Notes: generated from the letters alone by a model not told the origin. Counted from the stretch's first letter, positions 1-10,900 are shown. The stretch: DNA of 64,000 bases from Datisca glomerata (GCA_003255025.1 QANY01011336.1:1395311-1459310), one strand, 5' to 3'. Program-made: numbers and translations.

Positions 1-1493
1 TTGGTATCTTGCTATGCTGGAAGAGTATAAAGCTCTTATGAAGAATAACACATGAGAGTTGGTTCCTCTTACAAAGGATATGTTAGTGGTTGGCAATAAA
101 TGAGGTTTAAGGTTAAAGTTAACTCAGATGAGAGTGTTCAGAGGCTCAAAGCAAGGTTAGTAGCTAAGGGATTTCATCAAACTCCTAGAATAGACTATAA
201 TGAGACATTTAACCCGGTATTAAAACCTACCACAATCAGGGTTATGCTTCATCTTGTCTTAGTTAATAACTAGGATGTTAGACAGTTAGATGTAAACAAT
301 ACATTCCTTAATGGAATGCTTGAAGAATATGTCTTCATGCCTCAACTTGAAGGGTTTATTGATAAAAGTAGGCCTCATCACGTTTGCAAACTCAAGAAGG
401 CTCTTTATGGCTTGAAGCAAACACCCAAGGCTTGGTATGACATGTTGAAAAGTACTATTGTTGGTTGGGAATTTCTAAACTCTAAGTCTGATACATCTCT
501 ATTCTACTGCCATCAGGGAAAGGATGTGATCTTTATTTTGATTTATGTTGATGATATCTTAATTACTGGTAGCAATAACCTCAAGATTCATCAAATTATT
601 CAGGCTCTCAGTCAAATTGTTTCTCTTAAAGGCCTTGGACCTATACACTACTTTCTTGGGGTTGAAGTGCATATGTGTGAATCTGGGTTTTATCTTAATC
701 ATAAGAGATATATTGTTGATTTGCTCAAGAAAGTTCATATAGAAGGAGCTAAACCAGCTACTTCTGCTGTAAGTACTACTGTTAAACTCTCTGTTAATGA
801 TGGAGAACCCTTATCTGATGTCACCACTTATAGGAAAACCATTGGAGCTTTAGAATATCTTTCCATTTCTAGACCATATATTGGGTTTATTGTGAACAAG
901 TTCAGTCAATTTATGCACAAACCCACTACAATTCATTGGAAGGTTTGTAAGAGAGTACTAAGGTACTTAAAAGGCACTCTACCTGAAGGGTTACATTTGA
1001 AATCCTCTTCTTCGTTGGACATTCAAGCCTATTCAGACTGAGATTGGGCTGGCGATGTTGATGACAAGAGGTCCACTGGTGCTAACCTAATATATCTTGG
1101 TGGAAATCTTGTTTCTTGGTCTTCTAAGAAACACAAAGTTATCTCAAGGTCTTCTACAGAAAGTGAGTACAAATCTTTTACGAATGTAGCAGCAGAGATT
1201 CAATGACTTACTAGCCTTCTTCGTAAGATAGGTTTTCCTCTATCTTCAAAACCTATCTTATGGTGTGACTATGTTAGTGCCCTGGCTATGGCTTCTAATC
1301 CTGTCCTACATGCCAGAACAAAACACATTGAATTAGATATACACTTTGTGCGTGACAAAGTGCTTTGAGGTTGATTGGTTGTCAGATTTGTTCCTTCTAT
1401 TGATCAAGTGGCTGACTTGACAACTAAACCTCTTTCAATTACTCTATTTCAGTATCTTAAGGGAAAGCTAAAAGTAGTGTTACCCCCTTTCAG
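1..1493 (+). pseudogene. Ty1/copia pol remnant: reverse transcriptase and RNase H
   Basis: This is the 3' part of a copia polyprotein, cut by the window start. The longest open stretch (316-1041) reads copia RT: a GLKQTPKAWYDML segment, then the intact catalytic box YVDDILITGSNN near 545-580, then LGPIHYFLG. RNase H follows (YSD, then DWAGD, then SESEYK and KHIELDIHF). Upstream, a decayed start of RT is readable from about 130 ([13 protein letters not shown]). The frame is broken by an upstream stop near 271, a TGA at 1039 between YSD and DWAGD, and a TGA near 1204. It is followed directly by a polypurine tract and an LTR, so this is the 3' end of one element on the plus strand. In an active element the product would copy RNA to DNA in the virus-like particle; this copy cannot. 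Confidence 0.93.
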
Positions 1494-1504
1494 CTTGAGG
1501 GGGA
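1494..1504 (+). promoter_or_regulatory. Polypurine tract of the first copia element
   Basis: A TTGAGGGGGA run lies directly before the TG that opens the LTR. This is the usual plus-strand primer site of copia elements and fixes the LTR start at 1505. Confidence 0.85.
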
Positions 1505-1801
1505 TGTTAAGGAAGAGTAGGTGGTTGACAGTTTGTTTAGTTAGTTAGTTTGCATTGCTAACTGTTTTCTTTGTTCTTTTCTCCCTTTTTAGCTTTGCTT
1601 TCATTTTATATGTATCTCTTTTCCTTTAGTACAAATACAGTACCCTTATACTTCACAAGAGTTACTGAAGTATATGATTTGTCCAAGATCACTTCAAGAA
1701 CACTACTTCGTCTTCTACCTTTCTTCTTTCTTATTCTTATTTCTTCTTTCTACTGTTTATTTAAGTATTGGGCACTTTGAATAGCCTTGCTATTCTTCAC
1801 A
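1505..1801 (+). repeat. 3' LTR of the first copia element
   Basis: The LTR starts TGTTAAGGAAGAG just after the polypurine tract and ends CTATTCTTCACA, giving the canonical TG...CA ends and a length of about 297 bp. The partner 5' LTR and target duplication are outside the window. The short open frame inside (1571-1780) is a T-rich LTR artefact. Confidence 0.85.
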
Positions 1802-2540
1802 ATACCGAACAAAATGATGTAGAAATCTGGAATTGTAAAGGAAACTAAGGCTTGAGTATTGCACAGCTCATTAAAAAAGATTTTCCTCCTCATGATGGAT
1901 GCTCGAGGACATTGGTATTTATCTCACATGATGCAACGACAGAATGAGCAGGAAAATGTGCACCACAAAAATTCCTCCGATGAAGAGAACTCATTCTCAA
2001 ACTCTATCACGTTGAATTGGAGCCTAAAACTACTAGACAAAATCCCAGAACTGAAAGAATATAAGAGAACATGATTGAGAGAAGAGATGGAGACTGATTT
2101 TGGTGTGTTGAAATGAGATGGAGACTCAATTTACAGTCATAAAGGGTATTGTTTTTGAAAAATATGCTTTTAGAATTTCAAAAAGTTTTTAACATATATC
2201 TAATTCTTTAATAAATCTGAAAATTAAACTTGTCTCAGAAAATTTAGTTATGGAATTAATTAGATAGTTTCAAACTTAAACTATTCTTTTTCTGATAAAA
2301 TAGAGTTGGAAGAAGTAAAAGTCGGCCTATACAAACTTGAGTAAATGTTACAATTGTGCCTTAAAAAGCACTGGAATTGATTGTTTTATCGAGACATTTA
2401 ATTCATAAATAATTTATTCTTATATTAGATATACGATACATTCTTATAAAATATATATAAGCATAATAATACTTGATTTATGAGTCCTGTAGAGTTCAAC
2501 GCATAGGAATAATGTATTTAACCATGAGTTCTTTAATTTT
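1802..2540. other. No recognisable gene; small unassigned open frame
   Basis: This AT-rich spacer separates the copia LTR from the CACTA remnant. A 71-codon frame at 1859-2074 (plus) opens MHSSLKKIFLLMMDARGHW and has no recognised domain, promoter or splice context. It may be chance. Confidence 0.4.
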
Positions 2541-2640
2541 GAAAAAAATTTATTTTTCACAATCTAGTGAAACTGAGCGCTTTACTAAGATAGAGTGTAG
2601 TACATTAACTCTATCATGTATAGTGACATACCTTAGTAAC
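2541..2640 (+). repeat. 100-bp direct repeat, copy A (left of the CACTA remnant)
   Basis: The stretch beginning GAAAAAAATTTATTTTTCAC is repeated at 5805-5904 in the same orientation with roughly nine in ten bases identical by eye. This copy stops 2 bp before the CACTA terminus; the other begins where the transposase reading is lost. The two copies bracket the element fragment. Confidence 0.85.
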
Positions 2641-2642
2641 TA

Positions 2643-3000
2643 CACTACAAGAAAAACCTAATATTGCGATGGTTGTATGGCGACGATTTGTTTAACCATC
2701 GTTAATTGTTTAAAAGGAGAAGTAATTGCGACAGTTTACCTAACAGTCACAAATGTAAGATCTATTCCGACGATTTTATGTAAACCGTCAGAATTGGTTA
2801 TTATATGCTGACAGTTTTAGTATACTGTCGGGAATAAACCATAAATTGTGACGATTTAGTTTAACCGTCAGGATAGAGGTGCTTGTTGGACCTTTTATTG
2901 CGACGGTTCGGCCAAACCGTCACATTTGGATGAGAAACTCGACAAATTTTACCGATGGTTCAACTCAACCATCAGGATATGATCTATTGCAAAACCGTAG
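2643..3000 (+). repeat. CACTA terminal and subterminal repeats
   Basis: After the CACTACAAG terminus there are about ten short motifs of the form TTGCGACGGTTT and its complement AACCGTCA, in both orientations and with point changes, between about 2665 and 3000. Such subterminal arrays are where TNPA-like proteins bind in En/Spm elements. The exact motif differs from the CACTA family seen at 17.7 and 33.5 kb. Confidence 0.85.
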
Positions 3001-3975
3001 CAATAGAAAAACCCTAAATTAATTTTAACAAACCCACGCAGCTTCTTCCCCATTTTCCCTTGCCTTCTTCCCTATTTCCCCTACAACAGGCTCATGGTCC
3101 TACCTTCCCCTTCTTTTCGTAGTAGAGAACTTCGATGACAGGCTCGTATGGTGGTCATCCTTGCCGGTGTAGCTCATGCTCGATCTCAGCCCCACGATCC
3201 TCATCTTTCGTGTGCTCCTCGTCGTAGCCCAGCCTGTGGTCCTCACATCTTCCATGAACTTCGACAGATGATCTCATCCCTGATAGATATAGCTCAACCG
3301 TAGCTCCTAATTCTCTATTATGCTTTAAATTTCTGTTATGTTTTAAATTTCTGTGATGGGCTTTTGAATTTAGTTTGTTTTGTTGAGATTTATTATCAAA
3401 TGAAAAAGAAAAAGAGAAAAAGGAATTGGTGAAATCTCGAGTTCAGATTGATCGAGGGAGATCGAGAAATGAACGGAAAATTGATAGGTTTCCATTTTTT
3501 TGTTAAGCTTGTGACTATGGTCTCATTCATCTATTTTTTTGGTTGTTGGAAATTTGATTCTTTGCATGATGAAAGATGAATATTGGTGAGTATTGAGATG
3601 TACATTAGTGTTGTCATCTTATCGTAAATTCATTAATGCGGGAAATTAGAATCCTTGGTGTTCAACATGTCTGTTGAGTGATTTTAAGGTGTTCGATATG
3701 TTTGTTCAATGCTTAGGTTTTTTCATTCTTATGAGCTGTTGATAATTGATACCAAGGATTCTGCTCAATTATCTTAAATTCATTTTTAGCACCTATTGCT
3801 GGGTAATTATTTCCCACTTGCTTGAAGACTTACATTACTTAATTATAACATGATTTGGACAGTTAAAGATTTATTTATAAAATATTTTTTAAGATTATTA
3901 GGCTTAGGAGACAAGGTGTAGCATTAGTTTTGATTATTCCATTTGTCTAGTCTACTTTAAGCTTTGAGAGCTGCA
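3001..3975 (+). other. Leader/intron region of the CACTA transposase
   Basis: Pyrimidine-rich sequence at 3030-3320 resembles a plant 5' leader, followed by AT-rich, intron-like sequence up to the transposase start at 3976. No coding similarity is seen here. Confidence 0.4.
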
Positions 3976-5804
3976 ATGGATAAGAGTTGGACGACAAAAC
4001 CAAGATTTAGTAAGACATCAAGATGGAGTAGATCAGTTTTTAAACTTTTTCTTTGAGAGACGATCGAGTGATGGATATATATCATGTCCTTATTACCGGT
4101 GTGTTCATTGTTAAAGTAAGACTAGAGACGTCTTTCTTGAAAATCTGATATGTAATGAGATTATAAGTGGTTATACATGTTGGTATTTTCACAGGGAGTC
4201 AGCGGTGACTACTTCATCTAGAATTGGTACGTCATCTGAAGTCATTATTAATAATAGGGCACATGTAGAAACACCATCATCATCTCAAGAGGATGATAAT
4301 GATATGCATGATTTGTTGCATGATGCATTTGGTAATTTATTGAACAATGAACATGGTTCAGACTCTATTTCATCACAATAACATGTTGATGATGTCGATG
4401 AAAGAATAAGGAAATTCAGGGATGATTCTGATGTTAAGGACTTTTACGATTTGGTTAAAGATAATAATCAACCACTATATCCTGGATGTGAATAATTCCC
4501 AAAATTATCATTTATTATGAACCTATATCACATTAAATGTCTTGATGGATTGAGTGACAAATCATTTTCTTCCCTTCTTGCATTGTTGAATAGAGCATTT
4601 CCTAAGGGTGTTCAACTTCCAAATACATTTTATGAAGCAAAGAAATTGATTCGGAAGTTAGGACTTGGGTATGACAAAATAGATGCCATCCCCAATGATT
4701 GTATGTTGTATTGGAAAGAAAAAGAGAAAGACCAAGTATGTGATCGTTTGGTATTTAAAGATGGGTTATTAATGAAACAAATTGTATGTCTCTAAGAAAA
4801 AAGAAAGTGAAGAAAATACCTGCCAAAGTATTCGTTACTTTCCTCTAAAATACAGATTGCAAAGATTATACATAACCTATAAAACTACTGAAAGTATGAG
4901 ATGACACCATGAGGGACGCACTTAGGATGATGTTTTTAGACATCCTGTTGGCTTAGATGCTTGGAAGGTTTTTTATGATAACTTCAAAGAATTTTCTTCG
5001 CAACCATGTAATGTTAGGTTGGGTTTAGCTAGTGATGGCTTCAACCCATTCAGAAACATGAGTATGAGTTATAGTACTTGGCCTGTAATCTTGATTCCGT
5101 ACAATTTACCTCCTTGGATGTGCATGAAGCAAAAAAATTTCATACTGTCTACACTAATTCCTGGGCCTAAGATGACAGGTAATAATATTGATGTACATTT
5201 ATAACCGTTGATTGAAGAACTAAAAGAATTGTGGGAGGTTGGTGTAAATACATACAATGCATCGCAGAAGGAAATGTTTAAAATGCATGCGTCATTGTTG
5301 TGGACTATCAATGATATTCTTGCGTATGGCAACTTGTCTGGATGGAATACACATTCAAGTCTTGCATGCCCTTATTGTACATTTGACACACGTCATATAC
5401 GCTTGAAGCACAGTAATAAGTATTGCTTTATGGGCCATCGATGATATCTGGAGGATGATCACATATTTTGCTTCGATATCCAAATTTTTGATGGTACTAT
5501 TGAGGAGAGACCACGTCCCACTTCAGCAACGGGGTCTAGAATATATGAACAAGTGCGTGATATAAATGTCATATTTGGAAAGGAAGTGGTTGGCAAAAAA
5601 AAAAAGAAAGGAAGTTGGTGTTCAATATTGGCAAAAGAAGAGTTTATTTTTTAAACTTTCTTATTGAGAGTGTAACCTTATACGTCATAATCTTGATGTG
5701 ATGCATGTAGAAAAAAATGTATGTGATAACATTATTGGAACACTTCTAAATGACCAATGAAAATCGAAAGATAATTTAAATGCACGTCTAGATCTTTGCG
5801 TCCT
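3976..5804 (+). pseudogene. TNP2-like CACTA transposase (Transposase_21 type), broken
   Basis: The ATG at 3976 opens MDKSW, the usual start of plant TNP2 proteins, and FFFERRSSDGYISCP-like text follows with a frameshift or stop. Further pieces in order: 4380-4490 (acidic linker with a stop at about 4381), 4517-4795 (MNLYHIKCLDGLSDKSF, then LPNTFYEAKK and NDCMLYWKE), 4960-5204 (GLASDGFNPF and STWPVILIPYNLPPW), 5208-5444 (CPYCTFDTRHIRLKHSNK), and 5700-5790 (EKNVCDNIIGTLLN). These are hallmark TNP2 blocks. At least four stops or frameshifts break the frame and the C-terminal part is missing. An intact family member would cut and paste CACTA elements; this copy is dead. Confidence 0.9.
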
Positions 5805-5904
5805 GAAAAAAATTTATTTTTCACAATCTAGTGAAGCTGATCGTTTTACTAAGATAGAGTGTAGTACATTAACTCTATCATATATAGTGACTTACCTTGG
5901 TCAC
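5805..5904 (+). repeat. 100-bp direct repeat, copy B (right of the CACTA remnant)
   Basis: Matches 2541-2640. The TNP2 reading ends at KARLDL-like text just before this copy begins, so the repeat marks the truncation junction. Confidence 0.85.
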
Positions 5905-6192
5905 CTAGGTGGAATACTTGGTTAATGTGCTAGTATATTTGGAATGCATTGAAAATACTATGAGTTTGAATTTCAGTAAAAATATTATCTTAATAAAATA
6001 ATTACTCATTGCTATTATATTATGAGTGCTATTAATCTTGAGAGATTTATGAATTTATTTTTAATGGTTCAGTTATTTTGATCTACTATGATTGAGATTC
6101 GATGAGACAATATATTTATATTTTGGACGACTGAGTTGTTAGATAGTGAGGATGTTAAATTCTCAATAAGAAAGCTCATAGATACATATGAG

Positions 6193-6778
6193 CTAAGAAG
6201 AACAGAAACCGACACGGGACATAGACACAATACAATATATATAATGCTATTTATAGGTATGAAAATAGATATTTACATAAAAAAACTAATTATAATGTCG
6301 GTCATATCAAGATATAAATTAAAGTAGCTCATTAGTTGGAGATATCATTGATTACTCGAGTGAGTTTCAGTTTTTAGAATTTTAAAGTTTATAGGTTTTG
6401 ACAATAAAAAAATGACTTTATACCATTTTAAATTTAATACATTTTAAAACATAACTTTCGTTCTTCTATATTTCTACTCTTTACTCTTTTTTTATTTACA
6501 AGTTAAAATATTATTCATTCTATTTTACACCTTTTATATTTTATTATTTAAATTTTTTTCCAAAAAATGTGTTTAAAAGGTGTCGACACGTGTCGGGAAC
6601 GTGTCCTGGCGTGTCTGGCATGTGTTAGAATATTTCATGACATGTCTGAAAATAGAAAAAAATTATGACATAATTTTGGTGTATCAGACACATGTCAGAG
6701 CATGTCGGAAATGTGTCGGTATCCGTCATGTGTCCGACACCGACACTCTGCTCAAATAGAAGTGTCGGTGCTTCTTAG
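6193..6778. mobile_element. hAT-like MITE, 586 bp, with 8-bp target duplication
   Basis: Both ends read CTAAGAAG inward, followed by a CCGACAC motif (left: AACAGAAACCGACAC; right, complemented: CACCGACAC). The element is flanked by the perfect 8-bp direct repeat CATATGAG at 6185-6192 and 6779-6786. An 8-bp duplication fits the hAT superfamily. The right half is dense in GTGTCGG/CCGACAC motifs (6575-6620, 6690-6760), probably subterminal binding sites. There is no coding capacity, so it would depend on a transposase elsewhere. Extending the duplication to 9 bp breaks the match, which argues against a Mutator element. Confidence 0.82.
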
Positions 6779-6786
6779 CATATGAG

Positions 6787-9044
6787 TAAGTGATATAGTA
6801 CGTGGTTTAGTTAGGGATTTGATCATTTTACTTGATGCGTTAAAGATAGAAATTATCATAATTGATCAGTAGAACGAGATTTGAAACTCGAGGAATAAAA
6901 AATATATATATTAGTTAGATAGTACTTTATCTAATGATACACGATACTATATTATGATGGGGAAATACAAAATGAATTATAGATCGAGAAAATAAATACG
7001 TTGAGTAATATAAAATATGATTGGAGTTCAATTATAATTTTATAATAGAATTAATAATAATTAATAATTAATAGATCCAATCATGGGTCAGCCATGAGTA
7101 TTTTTAATCTTATGGTCCCGAGCTAACATATGGATTATAGGTATTGTAGTGACCATACTAAATAGGTTCGACATGAATACGAAGTAATCAACCAAGCGAA
7201 TCCTCAATTTAATGATAAAGATTATTAATTGAAATGAATCTCAATTGAGATATATTCTAGCTAATTCTGACCTTATAAGTTCACTATAAATATGATGCTT
7301 CACTCAGATTAGGTCAGAGCCTATTAGCACCATTACTGAGAGAAGATAATCCCTTATGGAGTCTAATAATTCTCCCTAGTCGAAATATTAGAGAGGTAAG
7401 GGAAATTTTAGATTTTTTTTTCATCTAAGTTCTCACATATTGTTAATCATCTGAGGAATAGCAAGAATGATCGTGATGTATCAATTCATGGTTTAATGGT
7501 TCACGATGATTCACGGTGGTTCATGGCATGTGAGAGACGGCGACTTGCAGAGGGGGTGTCGACTCTTCACAGGTTTTCAAGTTTTCACGTATATAGTTTC
7601 TGCGAAGATAAAGTTTCTGTGTAGATAGATGATCGAATCAGGACGAATAACTTTTAATTTTTATGTTCATGCATCAAAGACATAAACTTTATGTTTTGTT
7701 CAACATATATCAGATTGTTTAACGATTAAACTTTGAGAACGGAACAGTTTTTCCCTGCACTAATCCTTTCAGTCAAATCATCCAACATTCATCATGTCTA
7801 CATGTCGTGCTCGCACACAAGTTCAAGCCTGGAAGCCTCGGACCACTGGATTTGCGCCCACATCCTCTGCAATCACATGAGAGATCATATTTCATACCAT
7901 TTTTCTAAATTTACGAGTACATTTTGAGTATCAATTTCTCATTCCCCTGATTACTGTTTTTAATCACATGAGTATACCAGTTTGAAGCTCTAACATAGGA
8001 GAACAAAAAACCAGCATGACCCATCAAACATAATATGTGAGACCCACTCAAAATCTAGCCTCAAAATAGTAGCTCAAAGTGGAATTAAAAATTTAGTTCC
8101 TCATTTTTCCAACATGTAGTAGTGGTTCCTCATTAAAAATTTCTTATTAACTCAGACTGGTCTTAAACACAACGATTATAAGTTTTTTTTTTCACGTAGC
8201 ATCTATGAGTAATTTGACATATCTTATAGTTGGTGTAACTTAGTGAGATGCATGCACTTTAACTGCACTTAATATCCTATTGAAAGTGAAGAGGCTTATT
8301 CTTTAGGATTGAACGAATATAACTTTTAGGAATTTGTGCAACTAAAATACATCACTAAAAAGTTAATATTTAAAACTCGTAAGTTTTTTAAGTTATATTT
8401 TTATTAACTTTTTTTAAACTATATTTTTATTAACCAAAAGGATTAATATTATAGTAGGCTTGAACTTGAACCCAAAATCAAGAAAACCCTTGTCAACTTC
8501 AAATTCTTCCATATTAGTATGTAAATTCTTAATGTTAATCAAAACACCCTAAAAAGGGCTGGGTCATGGATAAGAGGTAAATTTGAGAGAAAAATTGCCG
8601 CGTGACATGCCGTGTTCTACTTAACTGAGAATTCATAGAAATTTTCATGGGGGGTTTTTCTGATTTAGTGAAGAAGTGAAGTTTAAAGAGGTTTCTTGAT
8701 TTTGGGTCTAAATTATAGTCGAACTGAGAAATTTGATGATCTACTATAAATATAATCAATTTTTTATATTTAAAATACATATGTAAACAAATTTTTATGA
8801 GGAAAACCACTATAATCTTCTTGAATCCTCTCATGTTCGCAAATAACATGTGAAATTATGTTGTTATATCTCCATTTTATATTTTGTTTATTTGTGCTAT
8901 CTTTTTCTCTTCAACAAATCTAGATTGTTAAAATTAATGATCCATATATTTAACATGACGGTCTCATGTCTGTTCCCACATGAGAGAACTTCAATCCAAT
9001 CACACCCATGACAAGATTCATAAGCCAAGAGAAAAGTTATGTAT
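6787..9044. other. AT-rich spacer, possible old LTR at about 7000-7450
   Basis: No gene is recognisable. Around 7020-7450 the layout (AATTAATAATTAAT runs, a 'ttatggtcccgag' block, a TATAAATATG-like box near 7283) resembles the LTRs of the copia element at 27.8 kb but is too diverged to align by eye. Open frames at 7733-7927 (plus) and 8535-8849 (minus) have no recognised domain. Confidence 0.4.
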
Positions 9045-9327
9045 GTGTATGGCATGAGTCATGCATGAGCTAGCGAAGAGTCATGAGCTAGACAAGACGA
9101 TCCATGATAACGATGGTAACTCCAACTTCATACTCTCTCATATATATCTAACTCTTGATCTTCTTATATAATTGAAAAAGGATGAAAAAGATTGGAATTT
9201 CTACTGATTTCTTATTAGGAAAACAACTCGATAATTTTACATGAATCATAGCCTTAATAAAATTGGCAACTATGAGAGAATACAAAAGAATTTTACACTA
9301 ATGGATGTTCAATACTCCCCCCCAAAG
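9045..9327 (-). repeat. Copia LTR fragment with polypurine tract (minus strand)
   Basis: Read on the minus strand, a TTTGGGGGGGAGTAT polypurine tract (9312-9327) is followed by an LTR-like start TGAACATCCATTA at 9311, running to lower coordinates. About 120 bp (9045-9175) recur at 24480-24600 in the same orientation, and the first ~28 bp of the LTR recur at 24439. The internal region that should lie at higher coordinates is absent and replaced by the foldback sequence. Confidence 0.62.
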
Positions 9328-9334
9328 CGAGATG

Positions 9335-9790
9335 TTGGTTGTCAACGTTATTATGATGGCGGTAAAAAAATGCTCATAGGATTTTCATAGCATTTTTCGT
9401 AATGTTATGGCTGTCAACGTTATTAAAACTCCGACCCTATGATAGCGTTTAAAAAACGCTATTGTAGCGCTTTTTAAACGCTATAGAAAGCGTCCCATTG
9501 CAATTGGTGACTTTCTATAGCGTTTATAAAACGCCATCGAAAGGTTACGATAGTGATTTTTAAAGCGCTATTAAAAGTAGTTATGATAGCATTTTTTAAA
9601 CGCTATCGTAGAGTCAGAGTTTTAATAATGTTAGCAAATATAGTGAAAAACGCTCTGAAAACCCTATAATAGCGTTCTATAAACGTTACTATAAGCGTAA
9701 AAACAATGAAAGACTTTCTAGAGAGTTTAAAAAATGTTATTGTAACTTTTCTATAGCATTTCAGAAACGCTATTGTATGATTAACCATAT
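9335..9790. repeat. Foldback / subterminal repeat block built on AGCGTTT
   Basis: The block holds more than ten copies of AGCGTTT or AAACGCT in both orientations. About 35 bp at 9416-9450 (AACGTTATTAAAACTCCGAC...) are the inverted complement of 9597-9634 with few mismatches, so 9416-9634 can fold into a long hairpin. A TTGTCAACGTTATTA motif occurs at about 9348 and again at about 9412. This looks like the terminal part of a DNA transposon or a foldback element. The superfamily is uncertain because no clean terminus or target duplication was found. Confidence 0.6.
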
Positions 9791-10008
9791 CATAACTGCA
9801 TTTGTGTGCTTCTTTAGGCTATTATATTCTCTTATAGAGTTTTAGATGTTGTAAATAATTTATGCTAATGTATCAAACAATAATATAAAGATCATCCATT
9901 GAATCACTAATTTACAATATTTAATTAAAAAAATTTACTAATAAAGATCCATATCAAATGTTCAGAAAAATTCTACAAAAAAGCATTTCAAGGTGTTCAT
10001 ATCACATA
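9791..10008. other. AT-rich spacer
   Basis: Nothing recognisable was seen between the foldback block and the minus-strand exon pair. Confidence 0.5.
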
Positions 10009-10367
10009 TTACATATATTTTGAGTTGTACCAAGTATCACAAACACAAGTCGAAGTTTTCATCAAAGAACTTCCATGTCTTCTTGTTGGAATCATATTCC
10101 CCATCACTATGTCAAACCACACACCACCTGAATTACGATGTGTTTGTTGTGTTTTCGATGAACCTATATTAAAAAAAATAATTGTTATAGTTCAATATCC
10201 ACTTATAAACATATATATTATCTCTATAAAAGGCTTTCCAATATTCAGACATTTTTATATATTTTAGTTTGTGAAATTAGTATGTAACTTAATTACAAAA
10301 GATGAAGTATATACATACCTTTGTTCACAATCTGACCTCCAGGACCACCAAGTCTTGCAAAACTCAT
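10009..10367 (-). CDS. Small two-exon coding-like unit, unknown function
   Basis: On the minus strand, an ATG at 10367 opens MSFARLGGPGGQIVNK. The frame reaches a GTATGT donor after 10319, and an AG acceptor at 10165-10164 joins a second exon (10163-10009) ending in TAA. The phases match, giving 67 residues; the second exon includes GGVWFDIVMGNMIPTRR and a Cys-containing tail. I do not recognise the protein. It lies between a CACTA-like terminus (10848-10868) and the foldback block, about 190 bp downstream of an amino-acid-transporter exon on the same strand. It could be the tail of a chimeric captured transcript, a transposon-encoded product, or a captured exon pair. The matching phase and splice signals argue against chance, but no homologue is known to me. 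Confidence 0.4.
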
Positions 10368-10558
10368 AGTTACATGGTGTACAGAGACAAAAAAAGAGGA
10401 TGGCAACAAAAGCATACATTGTTTTATCTATTAAAACATTAGTGCAAAAGGAAAACTATATATTCAAAATACTAGATTTACTGTACAATGGAATTTGTTT
10501 GAAAAGTAAAGGCAACACAACCTTCTCTCTTTAATCTTTCTGTTTTGAAAGTAGAATG

Positions 10559-10734
10559 CTACACTAAATCCGAGTAGGTTATGACACCTTGTTTTCTTTC
10601 AAAAAAGCATCTCATGAGTGAGGTAGTATAACAAAACCACTGCAAAAGAAGTAACATTTCCAAACTGGTCCGGCCGCCTTCCTTTAGTATATAAGGTGTA
10701 GAAAGTAACCCCACTCCAGCCACCACATTGATTC
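10559..10734 (-). pseudogene. Exon fragment of an AVT1-type vacuolar amino-acid transporter
   Basis: On the minus strand an AG acceptor (10736-10735) is followed by an open 58-codon frame reading INVVAGVGLLSTPYILKEGG, then TSLEMLLLLQWFCYTTSLMR and GVITYSDL, ending at a TAG (10561-10559). Plant AVT1 proteins (AAAP family, usually about 400-550 residues) carry the block GINVLAGVGLLSTPY...KEGG at the first transmembrane helix, then a TSL...YT..LMR helix region and YPDIGE. The match is clear, but the Trp usually after KEGG is Arg, and the exon runs into a stop. Only this single exon is present, so it cannot make a transporter. It ends about 115 bp from a CACTA-like terminus, suggesting capture by a transposon. 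Confidence 0.78.
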
Positions 10735-10847
10735 CTGTAAAAAAATGTGCCTTACTAAGCTGTCACAAATACAGGGAAAAGAAAGTAGCCCAATATTCAC
10801 AAAGATCAAACAAGTTATTGCCCATTTTTTTTACTTTAACCCTGTAA

Positions 10848-10868
10848 AATGTCATATTTCTTATAGTG
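10848..10868 (-). repeat. CACTA-like terminus (TAGTG end)
   Basis: The sequence reads TGTCATATTTCTTATAGTG on the plus strand; its complement CACTATAAGAAATATGACA nearly matches the terminus at 17725 (CACTACAAGAAATATGACA). It would be the outer end of an element extending to lower coordinates, which contains the transporter exon and the two-exon unit. The opposite end was not found. Confidence 0.55.
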
Positions 10869-10900
10869 TTATCACTAAAGGGAAGAACCAAAAAGAATAA

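Larger units (their letters stand above)
2643..5804 (+). mobile_element. CACTA (En/Spm) element, 5' end and truncated body
   Basis: The element starts with the CACTA-type terminus CACTACAAGAAAAACC, continues with a subterminal repeat block, a pyrimidine-rich leader and a broken TNP2-type transposase, and is lost at about 5804 in the middle of the transposase. No matching TAGTG terminus follows. The 3 bp before the terminus are CTA; the partner target duplication cannot be found because the 3' end is missing. The truncation point coincides with copy B of the 100-bp repeat, so a rearrangement between direct repeats is one explanation. Confidence 0.88.

Noticed and set aside
1571..1780. 69-codon open frame
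   Set aside because: It lies wholly inside the copia LTR and is T-rich low complexity.
1859..2074. 71-codon frame as a real gene
   Set aside because: No homology, splice or promoter support; kept only as unassigned sequence.
5069..5332. 87-codon minus-strand frame
   Set aside because: Shadow of the TNP2-like transposase on the plus strand.
7270..7300. CACTATAAATATGA as a possible left end for the CACTA terminus at 10868
   Set aside because: Similarity stops after the first ~14 bp, no subterminal repeats follow, and the target duplications do not match.
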